Source: JAYSFC01 sp041913505 (GTDB lineage Bacteria > Pseudomonadota > Gammaproteobacteria > Burkholderiales > Burkholderiaceae_C). From it: 36,969 nt of DNA. A program made the position numbers and the translations under genes. The DNA is taken from NCBI GenBank assembly GCA_041913505.1, contig JAYSFC010000021.1, positions 1 to 36,969 on the forward strand, in the 5' to 3' direction. The notes beneath the pieces were generated by a model. That model worked only from the letters and a program-made list of their open reading frames with translations, had not been told where the DNA came from and did not search any database. Shown one piece after another: positions 23,942-30,982 of the stretch (positions are counted from its first letter, which is position 1; every line of letters begins with the position of its first letter).

Positions 23942-24955
23942 ATGAAGGCCCTGTCACCCGCTGCTGCCGTTGCTGGCGGCCTGTTCATCCTGGCCGCGTC
24001 GCCCGCCATGGCACAAGACGTCCAGGTCTACGGACAGATCCGCCTCACGGTCAACAACCTCAAGGCCGGCAATGCCGGCTCCGTCATGGAAGAGCGCGAC
24101 AACGCCTCGCGCCTGGGCTTTCGGGGCAAGGAGGAACTGGGCTCGGGGCTCTCGGCGATGTTCGGCCTCGAGATGGGCACGGACGCCGACACGGGCGCGC
24201 TCACCACGCCGGCGTTCCGCAACAGCTACGTGGCGCTGCGCGGTGGCTTCGGCACGCTGGCGCTGGGCCGGCTCGACTCGGCCAACCCCACGGGCTCGCC
24301 GCTGTATTCGCAGGTGACGGGCATTACCTCGTTCGCCGCCAATGATGCGGGCGCCACGGCCATCGGCACCTCGATGCTCAATGCGCGCAACCGTACCTCC
24401 AACTCCATCGGCTACCAGAGCCCCAAATGGGGCGGCGTCAACGTGCGTGCCCGCTACTACCTGCGCGGCGACCCCAAGACGCCCGATCAGGAGAACGGCG
24501 CCAAGTCGCTCGACCTGGGTCTGAACTATGTGAGCGGCCCCTGGACGGCAGGTATCGGCTTTGCCAAGGACACGCGCCCCGGCGGGCTGCTGGCCAACGA
24601 GTTCTCGAGCAAATGGCAGGCAGGCGTGCGCTACGACTTCGGCGCCATCGAGCCCTATGTGCTGCGGGGCCGTGACCGCTACGAGAACAAGCCGGGCAGC
24701 ACGCGTGCCGATGTGGACTACTGGCTCGTGGGGGCAAAGTTCATCGCGGGACCGCACGCCGTGGTGCTCAACGTGATGCAGCGTGACGTGCAAGCCTCAT
24801 TGCGCGGCACGCGCAAGCGCCAGCAACTGGCCTATACCTATGCGCTGTCCAAGCGCACCGAGCTGCAGGCCTTCATCGACCACGATGGTATTGATTCGAG
24901 CCGCAGCAATGTGGCGGTGCGTGCCGTCGGAGCGGGCATCCGCCATGATTTCTGA
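23942..24955 (+). CDS. Gram-negative porin (porin_4 type)
   Basis: This 337-residue outer membrane protein has a signal peptide (1-24, cleavage after AMA). It starts QDVQVYGQIRLTVNN and ends in Phe (RAVGAGIRHDF), both typical of trimeric beta-barrel porins of betaproteobacteria. Family segments include SRLGFRGKEELGSGLSAMFG, FGTLALGRLDS and the NSIGYQSPKWGGVNV strand. It would let small solutes cross the outer membrane. The ATG at 23942 has the ribosome binding site AAGGAGCG. It is the first gene of a likely operon with the receptor and hydrolase and diverges from the LysR gene. Confidence 0.9.
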   Translation: MKALSPAAAVAGGLFILAASPAMAQDVQVYGQIRLTVNNLKAGNAGSVMEERDNASRLGFRGKEELGSGLSAMFGLEMGTDADTGALTTPAFRNSYVALRGGFGTLALGRLDSANPTGSPLYSQVTGITSFAANDAGATAIGTSMLNARNRTSNSIGYQSPKWGGVNVRARYYLRGDPKTPDQENGAKSLDLGLNYVSGPWTAGIGFAKDTRPGGLLANEFSSKWQAGVRYDFGAIEPYVLRGRDRYENKPGSTRADVDYWLVGAKFIAGPHAVVLNVMQRDVQASLRGTRKRQQLAYTYALSKRTELQAFIDHDGIDSSRSNVAVRAVGAGIRHDF

Positions 24956-24998
24956 TTCGCCCGCATCCAGCATCGTGCCGATCTTTCCGAGAATTTTC

Positions 24999-25964
24999 AT
25001 GAACCGTTTCAAGCAATTCCTCGCCCTGCCGCTGCTGCTCTGGGCCCTGGCCCTGCAGGGCGCCCAGGCGGCAGACTATCCCGACAAGCCCGTACGCATC
25101 GTGGTGCCGTTCCCCGCGGGGGCGGCGGCCGATGCGGCCATGCGCGTGGTGGCCCGCAAGATGTCGGACCTGTGGCGCCAGCCGGTCGTCATCGACAACC
25201 GGCCTGGCGTGGCGGGCATGCTGGCCGTGGCATCGGCGCCCGCTGATGGCTATACGCTGCTGCTGGGCGCGGGCTCGGGCATGGTGACGGCCCCGCTGCT
25301 GTCGAGCAAGCTCGCCTACAACCCCTCGCGCGATTTCGTGCCCGTGGGGCGCGTGCTGATCAACGTGCCCATCCTGACCACGCACCCGAGCCTGGGCACG
25401 AATTCGCTGCAGGAGCTCATCGCGCTGGCGCGCAAGAACCCCGGTGCGCTGAACTACAGCTCCAGCGGTAACGGCAGCCCTGGCCATCTTTCGATGGAAA
25501 TGTTCCAGGCCGCCACCGGCACGCGCATGGTGCAAATCCCCTACAAGGGCGGCGCGCCGGCCGTGAACGAACTTGTGGGCGGCCATGTGCAGTTGGGCAT
25601 CAATGCCGTGCCCAGCGTGGTGCAGCAAATCAAGGCCGGCAAGCTCACGCCATTGGCGGTGGCGAGCGCCAAGCGTTCGCGCGCGCTGCCCAACGTGCCG
25701 ACGATGGCCGAGGCGGGGGTGAAGGACTTCGAGTACGACATCTGGTACGCGCTGTTTGCGCCGGCGCGCACGCCCTCGGAAGTGGTTTCTAGCGCCAGCG
25801 CCATGCTGCGCCGCGCGCTGGCCGACCCCGAGGTGGCGAGCCTGCTCATTGCCCAGGGCGCCGAGCCCGCGCCGACCACGCCGCAGGAGCTCGCGCGCTT
25901 CATCCAGGACGATCGGGCGCGCTGGGCCAAGCTCGTCAAGGAACGCAACCTCCAACTGGACTGA
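24999..25964 (+). CDS. Bug-family periplasmic solute receptor (tripartite tricarboxylate transport type)
   Basis: This 321-residue secreted receptor has a signal peptide (1-24, cleavage after AQA). The Bug signatures are YPDKPVRIVVPFPAGAAAD, IDNRPGVAGMLAVASAPADG, LNYSSSGNGSPGHLSMEMF and VQIPYKGGAPAVNELVGGHV. Bug proteins bind carboxylates and similar small organic molecules in the periplasm. The TctA and TctB membrane partners are not encoded nearby, as is common for orphan Bug genes. It lies 43 bases after the porin and nine bases before the hydrolase, so the ligand may be that enzyme's substrate or product. Confidence 0.92.
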   Translation: MNRFKQFLALPLLLWALALQGAQAADYPDKPVRIVVPFPAGAAADAAMRVVARKMSDLWRQPVVIDNRPGVAGMLAVASAPADGYTLLLGAGSGMVTAPLLSSKLAYNPSRDFVPVGRVLINVPILTTHPSLGTNSLQELIALARKNPGALNYSSSGNGSPGHLSMEMFQAATGTRMVQIPYKGGAPAVNELVGGHVQLGINAVPSVVQQIKAGKLTPLAVASAKRSRALPNVPTMAEAGVKDFEYDIWYALFAPARTPSEVVSSASAMLRRALADPEVASLLIAQGAEPAPTTPQELARFIQDDRARWAKLVKERNLQLD

Positions 25965-25973
25965 GCGAACTTC

Positions 25974-27836
25974 ATGCAAGAGCAATCGACAATTTCGAGT
26001 GGTGGCGTGGTCCGCACGACCCATCGGGTGGCCATGCGCGATGGCGTGCTGCTGGCCACGGATCTGTACCTGCCCGTGGATGCCCCGGGCCCCTGGCCCG
26101 TGCTGCTGGAGCGCACCCCCTACGGCAAGGACGCCGAGACCCGGCGCGAGCGCAGTGCGGCCGACCCACGACCCCTGCACCGGGGCGAGGTGGCCGCGCG
26201 CTTCGCGCGGGAGGGCTATGCCGTGGTGGTACAGGACTGCCGCGGGCGCTTCGATTCGCAGGGGGAGTTCACCAAGTACCTGGGCGAGGCGAGCGATGGC
26301 GCCGACACCATGGCGTGGATCACGGCCCAGCCCTGGTGCGACGGCAGCGTGGGCACCTACGGCCTGTCGTACGCCGCGCACACGCAGACGGCGCTGGCAA
26401 GCCAGCGGCCTCGCGGGCTCAAGGCCATGTTCCTGGAGTGCGGGGGCTTTGCGAACGCCTACCGCGGCGGCATCCGGCATGGCGGCGCGTTCGAGCTCAA
26501 GCAGGCGACCTGGGCGTTCCGCAATGCCCAGAACGGCATCAACCACAACGACCCCGCCGCGCAGCAGGCCTTGGCGCAGGCCGATATCGGCGCGTGGTTC
26601 CAGCGGCTTCCCTGGACGCGCGGTGACTCGCCGCTGCAATGGGTGCCCGAGTACGAGGACTACCTGTTCGAGCAATGGGAGCGCGGCAGCTTCGATGACT
26701 ATTGGCGCCAGCCCGAGCTGTATGCGGCCGGGCACTACGATGCCTTCGACGGCGTGGCCGTGATGCTGCTGTGCGGCTGGTGGGATCCGTATGCCCAGAC
26801 CACCACCGACAACTACCTGGGCCTCTCGCGGCGCTCGCAGGGTGACGTGCGCATGGTGCTGGGCCCCTGGACGCATGGCGAGCGCAGCGTCACGTACGCC
26901 GGCAACGTGGACTTCGGGCCCACGGCCACGCTCGATGGCTCCCTGGCTGAGGACTACGTGCATATGCGCCTGGCCTGGTTCGACCATTGGCTCAAGGGCC
27001 GGCCCCTCCCTCCGGGGCAGGAGGGTGCCGTGCGCTACTTCCGCATGGGCGGCGGCTCGGGCTGGCGCACGCCGGCGGGGCGGCTCGACCATGGCGGGGA
27101 GTGGCGCACAGTAGCCGACTGGCCGCTGCCCGGCACGCGGTTCACGCCCTGGTTCCTGCACGCCGATGGCACGCTGGCGCCGCAGCCCGCCCATGGTGAT
27201 AACGACAGCGCGCTGGCCTACCTGTTCGACCCGGCGCAGCCTGTGCCCACCATCGGAGGATCCATCACCTCCGGGGAGCCCCTGATGGAGGCGGGCGCCT
27301 ACGACCAGCGCACCCACGCCGGCGTTTTCGGTGCGCGGGCGCCGTACGGGCCGCTGGCCGCGCGCGACGATGTGCTGGTGTTCCAGTCTGCAGAGCTGCA
27401 GGAAGACCTGGAGATCACCGGGCCCGTGACCATCCGGCTTTGGGTGTCGTCGAGCGCACCCGACACCGATTTCACTGCCAAGCTTATCGACCAGTACCCC
27501 CCCAGTGCGGACCACCCGCAGGGCTATGCGATGAACCTTACGGACGGCATCCTGCGCTGCCGCTACCGGAATTCATGGGAGCGGCCGCAGCTGATGGAGC
27601 CGGGCGAGGTGGTGGAGATCACGATCGAGCCCATGCCCACTTCCAACCTGTTCCGCAAGGGGCACCGTATCCGGCTCGACATTTCGAGTAGCAACTTTCC
27701 GCGTTTCGACGTCAACCCCAATACGGGAGCGCCCGAAGGCAGCGCCGGGCCACGCCGGGTGGCGCGCAACAGCGTGCACCTGTCGGCGCGGTATCCGTCG
27801 CAGATTGTGTTGCCAGTCGTACCGGCGGGGGGCTGA
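25974..27836 (+). CDS. CocE/NonD family hydrolase (X-Pro peptidase S15-like)
   Basis: This 620-residue alpha/beta hydrolase cleaves esters, amides or acyl groups in family members such as cocaine esterase and glutaryl-7-ACA acylase. The catalytic serine is Ser132 in GTYGLSYAAH, with the family's GxSYxx elbow. LGPWTHGERS holds the expected catalytic histidine. The C-terminal jelly-roll domain (about 390-610) contains GPVTIRLWVSSSAPDTDF and FRKGHRIRLDISSSNFPRFD, typical of this family. No signal peptide is seen, so it probably acts in the cytoplasm. It closes the porin-Bug-hydrolase operon. The substrate is unknown. Confidence 0.88.
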   Translation: MQEQSTISSGGVVRTTHRVAMRDGVLLATDLYLPVDAPGPWPVLLERTPYGKDAETRRERSAADPRPLHRGEVAARFAREGYAVVVQDCRGRFDSQGEFTKYLGEASDGADTMAWITAQPWCDGSVGTYGLSYAAHTQTALASQRPRGLKAMFLECGGFANAYRGGIRHGGAFELKQATWAFRNAQNGINHNDPAAQQALAQADIGAWFQRLPWTRGDSPLQWVPEYEDYLFEQWERGSFDDYWRQPELYAAGHYDAFDGVAVMLLCGWWDPYAQTTTDNYLGLSRRSQGDVRMVLGPWTHGERSVTYAGNVDFGPTATLDGSLAEDYVHMRLAWFDHWLKGRPLPPGQEGAVRYFRMGGGSGWRTPAGRLDHGGEWRTVADWPLPGTRFTPWFLHADGTLAPQPAHGDNDSALAYLFDPAQPVPTIGGSITSGEPLMEAGAYDQRTHAGVFGARAPYGPLAARDDVLVFQSAELQEDLEITGPVTIRLWVSSSAPDTDFTAKLIDQYPPSADHPQGYAMNLTDGILRCRYRNSWERPQLMEPGEVVEITIEPMPTSNLFRKGHRIRLDISSSNFPRFDVNPNTGAPEGSAGPRRVARNSVHLSARYPSQIVLPVVPAGG

Positions 27837-27850
27837 AAACCCGCAAAGGG

Positions 27851-27886
27851 CAGGGGCGGGCCGCACTGATGGGGGGCTCGCCCCTG
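27851..27886. terminator. Hairpin between converging genes, possible terminator
   Basis: CAGGGGCG (27851-27858) pairs with CGCCCCTG (27879-27886) in the 54-base gap between the CocE hydrolase and the DUF962 gene. It has no clean T tract on the + strand, so it is only a likely terminator. Confidence 0.4.
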
Positions 27887-27890
27887 GCAA

Positions 27891-28229
27891 TCAGAGGGGA
27901 ATCCGGCCCGTCCACAGGTCCTTGTACATCACCCAGTCGCCCATGAAGCTGTAGAGCGGGCGCTTGAAGCTCGCAGGCCTGTTCCTCTCGAAGCCGAAGT
28001 GGCCGACCCAGGCAAAGCCGTAGCCGCACAGCAGGCCATACAGCAGGTACTGAGGCTTGCCCGTGGCCACGAGCGCGACCAGGCACACCAGCGCGAGCGT
28101 ACTTCCCACGAAGTGCAGGCGCCGGCATGTGCGGTTGCTGTGCTCGCTGAGGTAGAACGGATAGAACTCGGCGAAGCTCTTGAACTGCCGCGGGTCCGTG
28201 TCCGAACGGCCGGGGGTGGCCAGATCCAT
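27891..28229 (-). CDS. DUF962 / Mpo1-like membrane protein
   Basis: This is a 112-residue protein. The motif FAEFYPFYLSEHSNRTCRRLHFVGS begins near residue 19, and GYGFAWVGHFGFERNRPASF plus YSFMGDWVMYKDLW follow; all are characteristic of the DUF962 family. Two hydrophobic helices lie at about 45-58 and 63-80. A yeast relative, Mpo1, is a dioxygenase in fatty acid alpha-oxidation, and the conserved histidines here (His30, His39, His77 region) would fit an iron site. The bacterial role is not established. Confidence 0.83.
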   Translation of the reverse strand: MDLATPGRSDTDPRQFKSFAEFYPFYLSEHSNRTCRRLHFVGSTLALVCLVALVATGKPQYLLYGLLCGYGFAWVGHFGFERNRPASFKRPLYSFMGDWVMYKDLWTGRIPL

Positions 28230-28302
28230 GGGATGTCTCCTGTCGTCATTGTTGTATTGCTCCCTTTATACGCCGGGACAGGCGCTTTTGTGCAGGGCTT
28301 CC

Positions 28303-29115
28303 CTATGCCGCGAGGAAATCGCGGATCGCGAACAGCGTCTCCTCGGGGGCCTCCGTCATCTGGTGGTGGCCCACGGGCACGTAGACCACCTGCACGGACT
28401 TGCCTGCGGTGCGCGCGGCGCTGATCAGGCCCTGCGCGGCCTTGGGGGCCGTCATCTGGTCCTGTGCGCCGAGCACAAACAGCACGGGGCACTGGAGGGC
28501 TGCGATGGCCTGCTCGCCATTTGCATAGCTGTCGCAGGCCACGAAGCCCCGGTGGAACACGTTCACCTTCGCGTTGCTGTGCAGCACGCGGCGGCCGAGC
28601 GCCATGCCCGCGCCATACACCCAGAAGCCCGCGCCCGAGGGCGAGGCCAGCGTGCTGCGCGAGAACACGTTGACCATCTTGAGCGCCTTTTCCGGCGTGT
28701 TCAGCGACGATTCGATGAGCGCGGGCGAGACCTTCATGGGATAGGCCGTGCCCACCAGCACCAGATGGCTCACGCGCGCGCCCAGGCGTGCCGCGGCCTC
28801 CAGCGCAATCAGCGAGCCCCAGCTGTGGCCCACGAGGGCCGCGCGCTGCACGCCCAGCGCGTCGAGCAGGGCGCCGATAAAGTCGGCCGCCTGCTCCACG
28901 CTCGCGGGCGCATCGCCTTCGCTGCGGCAGTGGCCCGGCAGATCCACCGCGAGCACGTTCCAGCCGCGGTTGGCCATGTGCCGGCTTTGCAGCGCCCAGA
29001 CGCTGTGGTCGTTGAGCACGCCGTGGATGAACACCACCGTGGGCCTGGCGGCCTCGAAGGCTTTGCCACCCGTGTAGCAGTAGGTATTGTGGCCATTGAC
29101 TTGCACGTACATCAC
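28303..29115 (-). CDS. Alpha/beta hydrolase
   Basis: This 270-residue cytoplasmic hydrolase has the oxyanion motif FIHGVLNDHSVW (29-40) and the nucleophile elbow GHSWG (96-100, Ser98). An acidic residue in LGAQDQMTAPKAA and the C-terminal catalytic His in VPVGHHQMTEAPEETL complete the triad. The substrate cannot be inferred. Its ATG overlaps the metY stop by four bases, so it is translationally coupled to metY; related pairs may process thiol or acyl intermediates, but that is a guess. Confidence 0.85.
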   Translation of the reverse strand: MMYVQVNGHNTYCYTGGKAFEAARPTVVFIHGVLNDHSVWALQSRHMANRGWNVLAVDLPGHCRSEGDAPASVEQAADFIGALLDALGVQRAALVGHSWGSLIALEAAARLGARVSHLVLVGTAYPMKVSPALIESSLNTPEKALKMVNVFSRSTLASPSGAGFWVYGAGMALGRRVLHSNAKVNVFHRGFVACDSYANGEQAIAALQCPVLFVLGAQDQMTAPKAAQGLISAARTAGKSVQVVYVPVGHHQMTEAPEETLFAIRDFLAA

Positions 29116-30425
29116 GCACCTGCCTTTCCGTCGAATTTCTCCGCGGCCTTGAGCGCGCGCTTGAGGTCGTCGATGAGGTCGTCGGGGTCTTCGAGCCCGA
29201 TCGACAGGCGGATCGTGCCCTGCGTGATGCCCGCGCCCGCGAGCGCCTCGTCGGCCATGCGGAAGTGCGTGGTGCTCGCGGGGTGGATGACGAGGCTGCG
29301 GCAGTCGCCCACGTTGGCGAGGTGGCTGAACAGCTTGAGCGTCTCGATGAACTTCTTGCCCTGGGCGCGGTTGCCCTTGAGATCGAAGCTGAACACCGAA
29401 CCCGCGCCGCGCGGCAGCAGCTTCTGGGCGAGCGCGTGGCTGGGGTGCGAGGCGAGCAGAGGGTGGCCCACGCGCTCCACGAAGGGCTGGCTCGCGAGGA
29501 ATTCGACCACCTTCTCGGTGTTGCGCATGTGGCGCTCCATGCGCAACGGCAGCGTCTCGATGCCCTGCAGGATCAGCCAGGCCGTGTGCGGGCTCATGCA
29601 GGCGCCGAAGTCGCGCAGGCCTTCGCGGCGCGCGCGCAGCAGAAAGGCGCCCACGGTGGACTCCTCGGTAAACACCATGTTGTGAAAGCCGTCGTAGGGG
29701 GCTGTGAGCTCCTTGAACTTGCCGGAACCCTCCCAGTCGAAGCTGCCCCCGTCGACCACGATGCCGCCGATCACGGTGCCGTGGCCCGAGAGGAATTTGG
29801 TGGCTGAGTGATAGACCAGATCGGCACCGAGCTCCAGGGGCTTCATGAGCCAGGGCGAGGTGAGCGTGGAGTCCACGAGCAGCGGCACGCCCGCCTCGTG
29901 GGCGATGGCGCTCACGGTGGGGATGTCGAGTACATCGAGGCCCGGGTTGCCCACGGTTTCGCCGAAAAACAGCTTGGTATTGGGACGGATGGCGGCGCGC
30001 CAGCCGTCGATGTCGCCAGGCTTCACGAAGGTGGTCTCGATGCCGAAGCGGCGTAGCGTGTAGTGCAGCAGGTTCTGCGAGCCGCCGTACAGCGCCGTGC
30101 TGGCCACGATGTGGCTGCCCGCGCCCATGAGCGTGGCCACGGACAGGTGCAGCGCCGCCTGGCCGCTGGCCACGGCGATCGCGCCCACGCCGCCCTCGAG
30201 CGCGGCCACGCGCTGCTCGAGCACCGCGTTGGTGGGGTTGCTGATGCGGCTGTAGACGTGGCCCGGCCGCTCAAGATTGAACAGGGCGGCCGCGTGGTCG
30301 CTCGACTCGAACACGAACGAGGTCGTGAGGTGGATGGGGGTGGCGCGTGCGCCGGTGGCGGGATCGGGCTGGCTGCCTGCATGCAGCGCCAGCGTGTCAA
30401 AGCCGGGATCGGAATAACCGGGCAT
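29112..30425 (-). CDS. metY: O-acetylhomoserine sulfhydrylase / aminocarboxypropyltransferase
   Basis: This 437-residue PLP enzyme of the Cys/Met metabolism family forms homocysteine from O-acetylhomoserine and sulfide. Characteristic parts are the N-terminus GFDTLALHAGSQPDPATGAR, HVYSRISNPTNAVLEQRVAALEGG, and the PLP lysine Lys210 in YHSATKFLSGHG. The C-terminal block with HPASTTH and IRLSIGLEDPDDLIDDL is also present. The length (about 430) favours MetY over shorter MetB/MetC relatives. No SAM or SAH riboswitch is apparent in the 90-base gap upstream, which it shares with the divergent CBS gene. Confidence 0.92.
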   Translation of the reverse strand: MPGYSDPGFDTLALHAGSQPDPATGARATPIHLTTSFVFESSDHAAALFNLERPGHVYSRISNPTNAVLEQRVAALEGGVGAIAVASGQAALHLSVATLMGAGSHIVASTALYGGSQNLLHYTLRRFGIETTFVKPGDIDGWRAAIRPNTKLFFGETVGNPGLDVLDIPTVSAIAHEAGVPLLVDSTLTSPWLMKPLELGADLVYHSATKFLSGHGTVIGGIVVDGGSFDWEGSGKFKELTAPYDGFHNMVFTEESTVGAFLLRARREGLRDFGACMSPHTAWLILQGIETLPLRMERHMRNTEKVVEFLASQPFVERVGHPLLASHPSHALAQKLLPRGAGSVFSFDLKGNRAQGKKFIETLKLFSHLANVGDCRSLVIHPASTTHFRMADEALAGAGITQGTIRLSIGLEDPDDLIDDLKRALKAAEKFDGKAGA

Positions 30426-30515
30426 CCGAGTGTCTCCTAGGTTGTCTGGGTCAGCGTCGATTGTGGGCTATATTTCTGGAGCAACAACGTACCGCGCCGA
30501 ACCCGGAGACTCACC

Positions 30516-30971
30516 ATGAAAGTCAGCGACATCCTTCGCGTGAAGGGGAACACCCTCTACACCGCCACCCCCGACGAGCCGCTTGCGCGCGCCGTGGATG
30601 TGATGGCCGAGAAGGACATCGGTTCGCTCGTCGTGATGGAGCATGGCGACCTCGTGGGCATGCTCACGTTCCGTGAGGTGATCCAGGCCCTGGTGAAGAA
30701 CAGCGGCAGTGTGGGCACCCTGCTCGTGCGCTCGGCCATGGACGACCACCCGCTCACCTGCACGCTCGAGACCGACATGGACGAGGTGCGCCGCATGATG
30801 CTGGACCGGCATGCGCGCTACATGCCCGTGATGGACAAGCGCATGCTCATGGGCGTGATCAGCTTCTACGATGTGGCCAAGGCCGTGGTGGACAGCCAGA
30901 ACTTCGAGAACCGCATGCTCAAGGCCTACATCCGCGACTGGCCTGCCGAAGAAGGCGGCGCCCCGGCCTGA
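30516..30971 (+). CDS. CBS-domain pair protein
   Basis: This 151-residue cytoplasmic protein is made of two CBS domains (about 8-62 and 73-130): EKDIGSLVVMEHGDLVGMLTFREV and HARYMPVMDKRMLMGVISFYDV. Bateman modules like this bind adenosine nucleotides and act as energy sensors on partner proteins. A stand-alone pair has no catalytic part, and the partner is unknown. The ATG at 30516 is preceded by CCCGGAGACTCACC. It diverges from metY and converges with the GGDEF-EAL gene. Confidence 0.9.
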   Translation: MKVSDILRVKGNTLYTATPDEPLARAVDVMAEKDIGSLVVMEHGDLVGMLTFREVIQALVKNSGSVGTLLVRSAMDDHPLTCTLETDMDEVRRMMLDRHARYMPVMDKRMLMGVISFYDVAKAVVDSQNFENRMLKAYIRDWPAEEGGAPA

Positions 30972-30982
30972 GCGCGCTCCGC

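Noticed and set aside
24873..27515. An 880-codon open frame on the minus strand
   Set aside because: It lies antisense to the porin, Bug receptor and hydrolase genes, all of which have clear family motifs. Long antisense frames are expected in GC-rich genes, and its translation shows no recognisable domain.
30426..30515. A SAM or SAH riboswitch upstream of metY
   Set aside because: The 90-base gap shared with the CBS gene shows no recognisable multi-helix riboswitch core and is too short to hold one plus two promoters comfortably.
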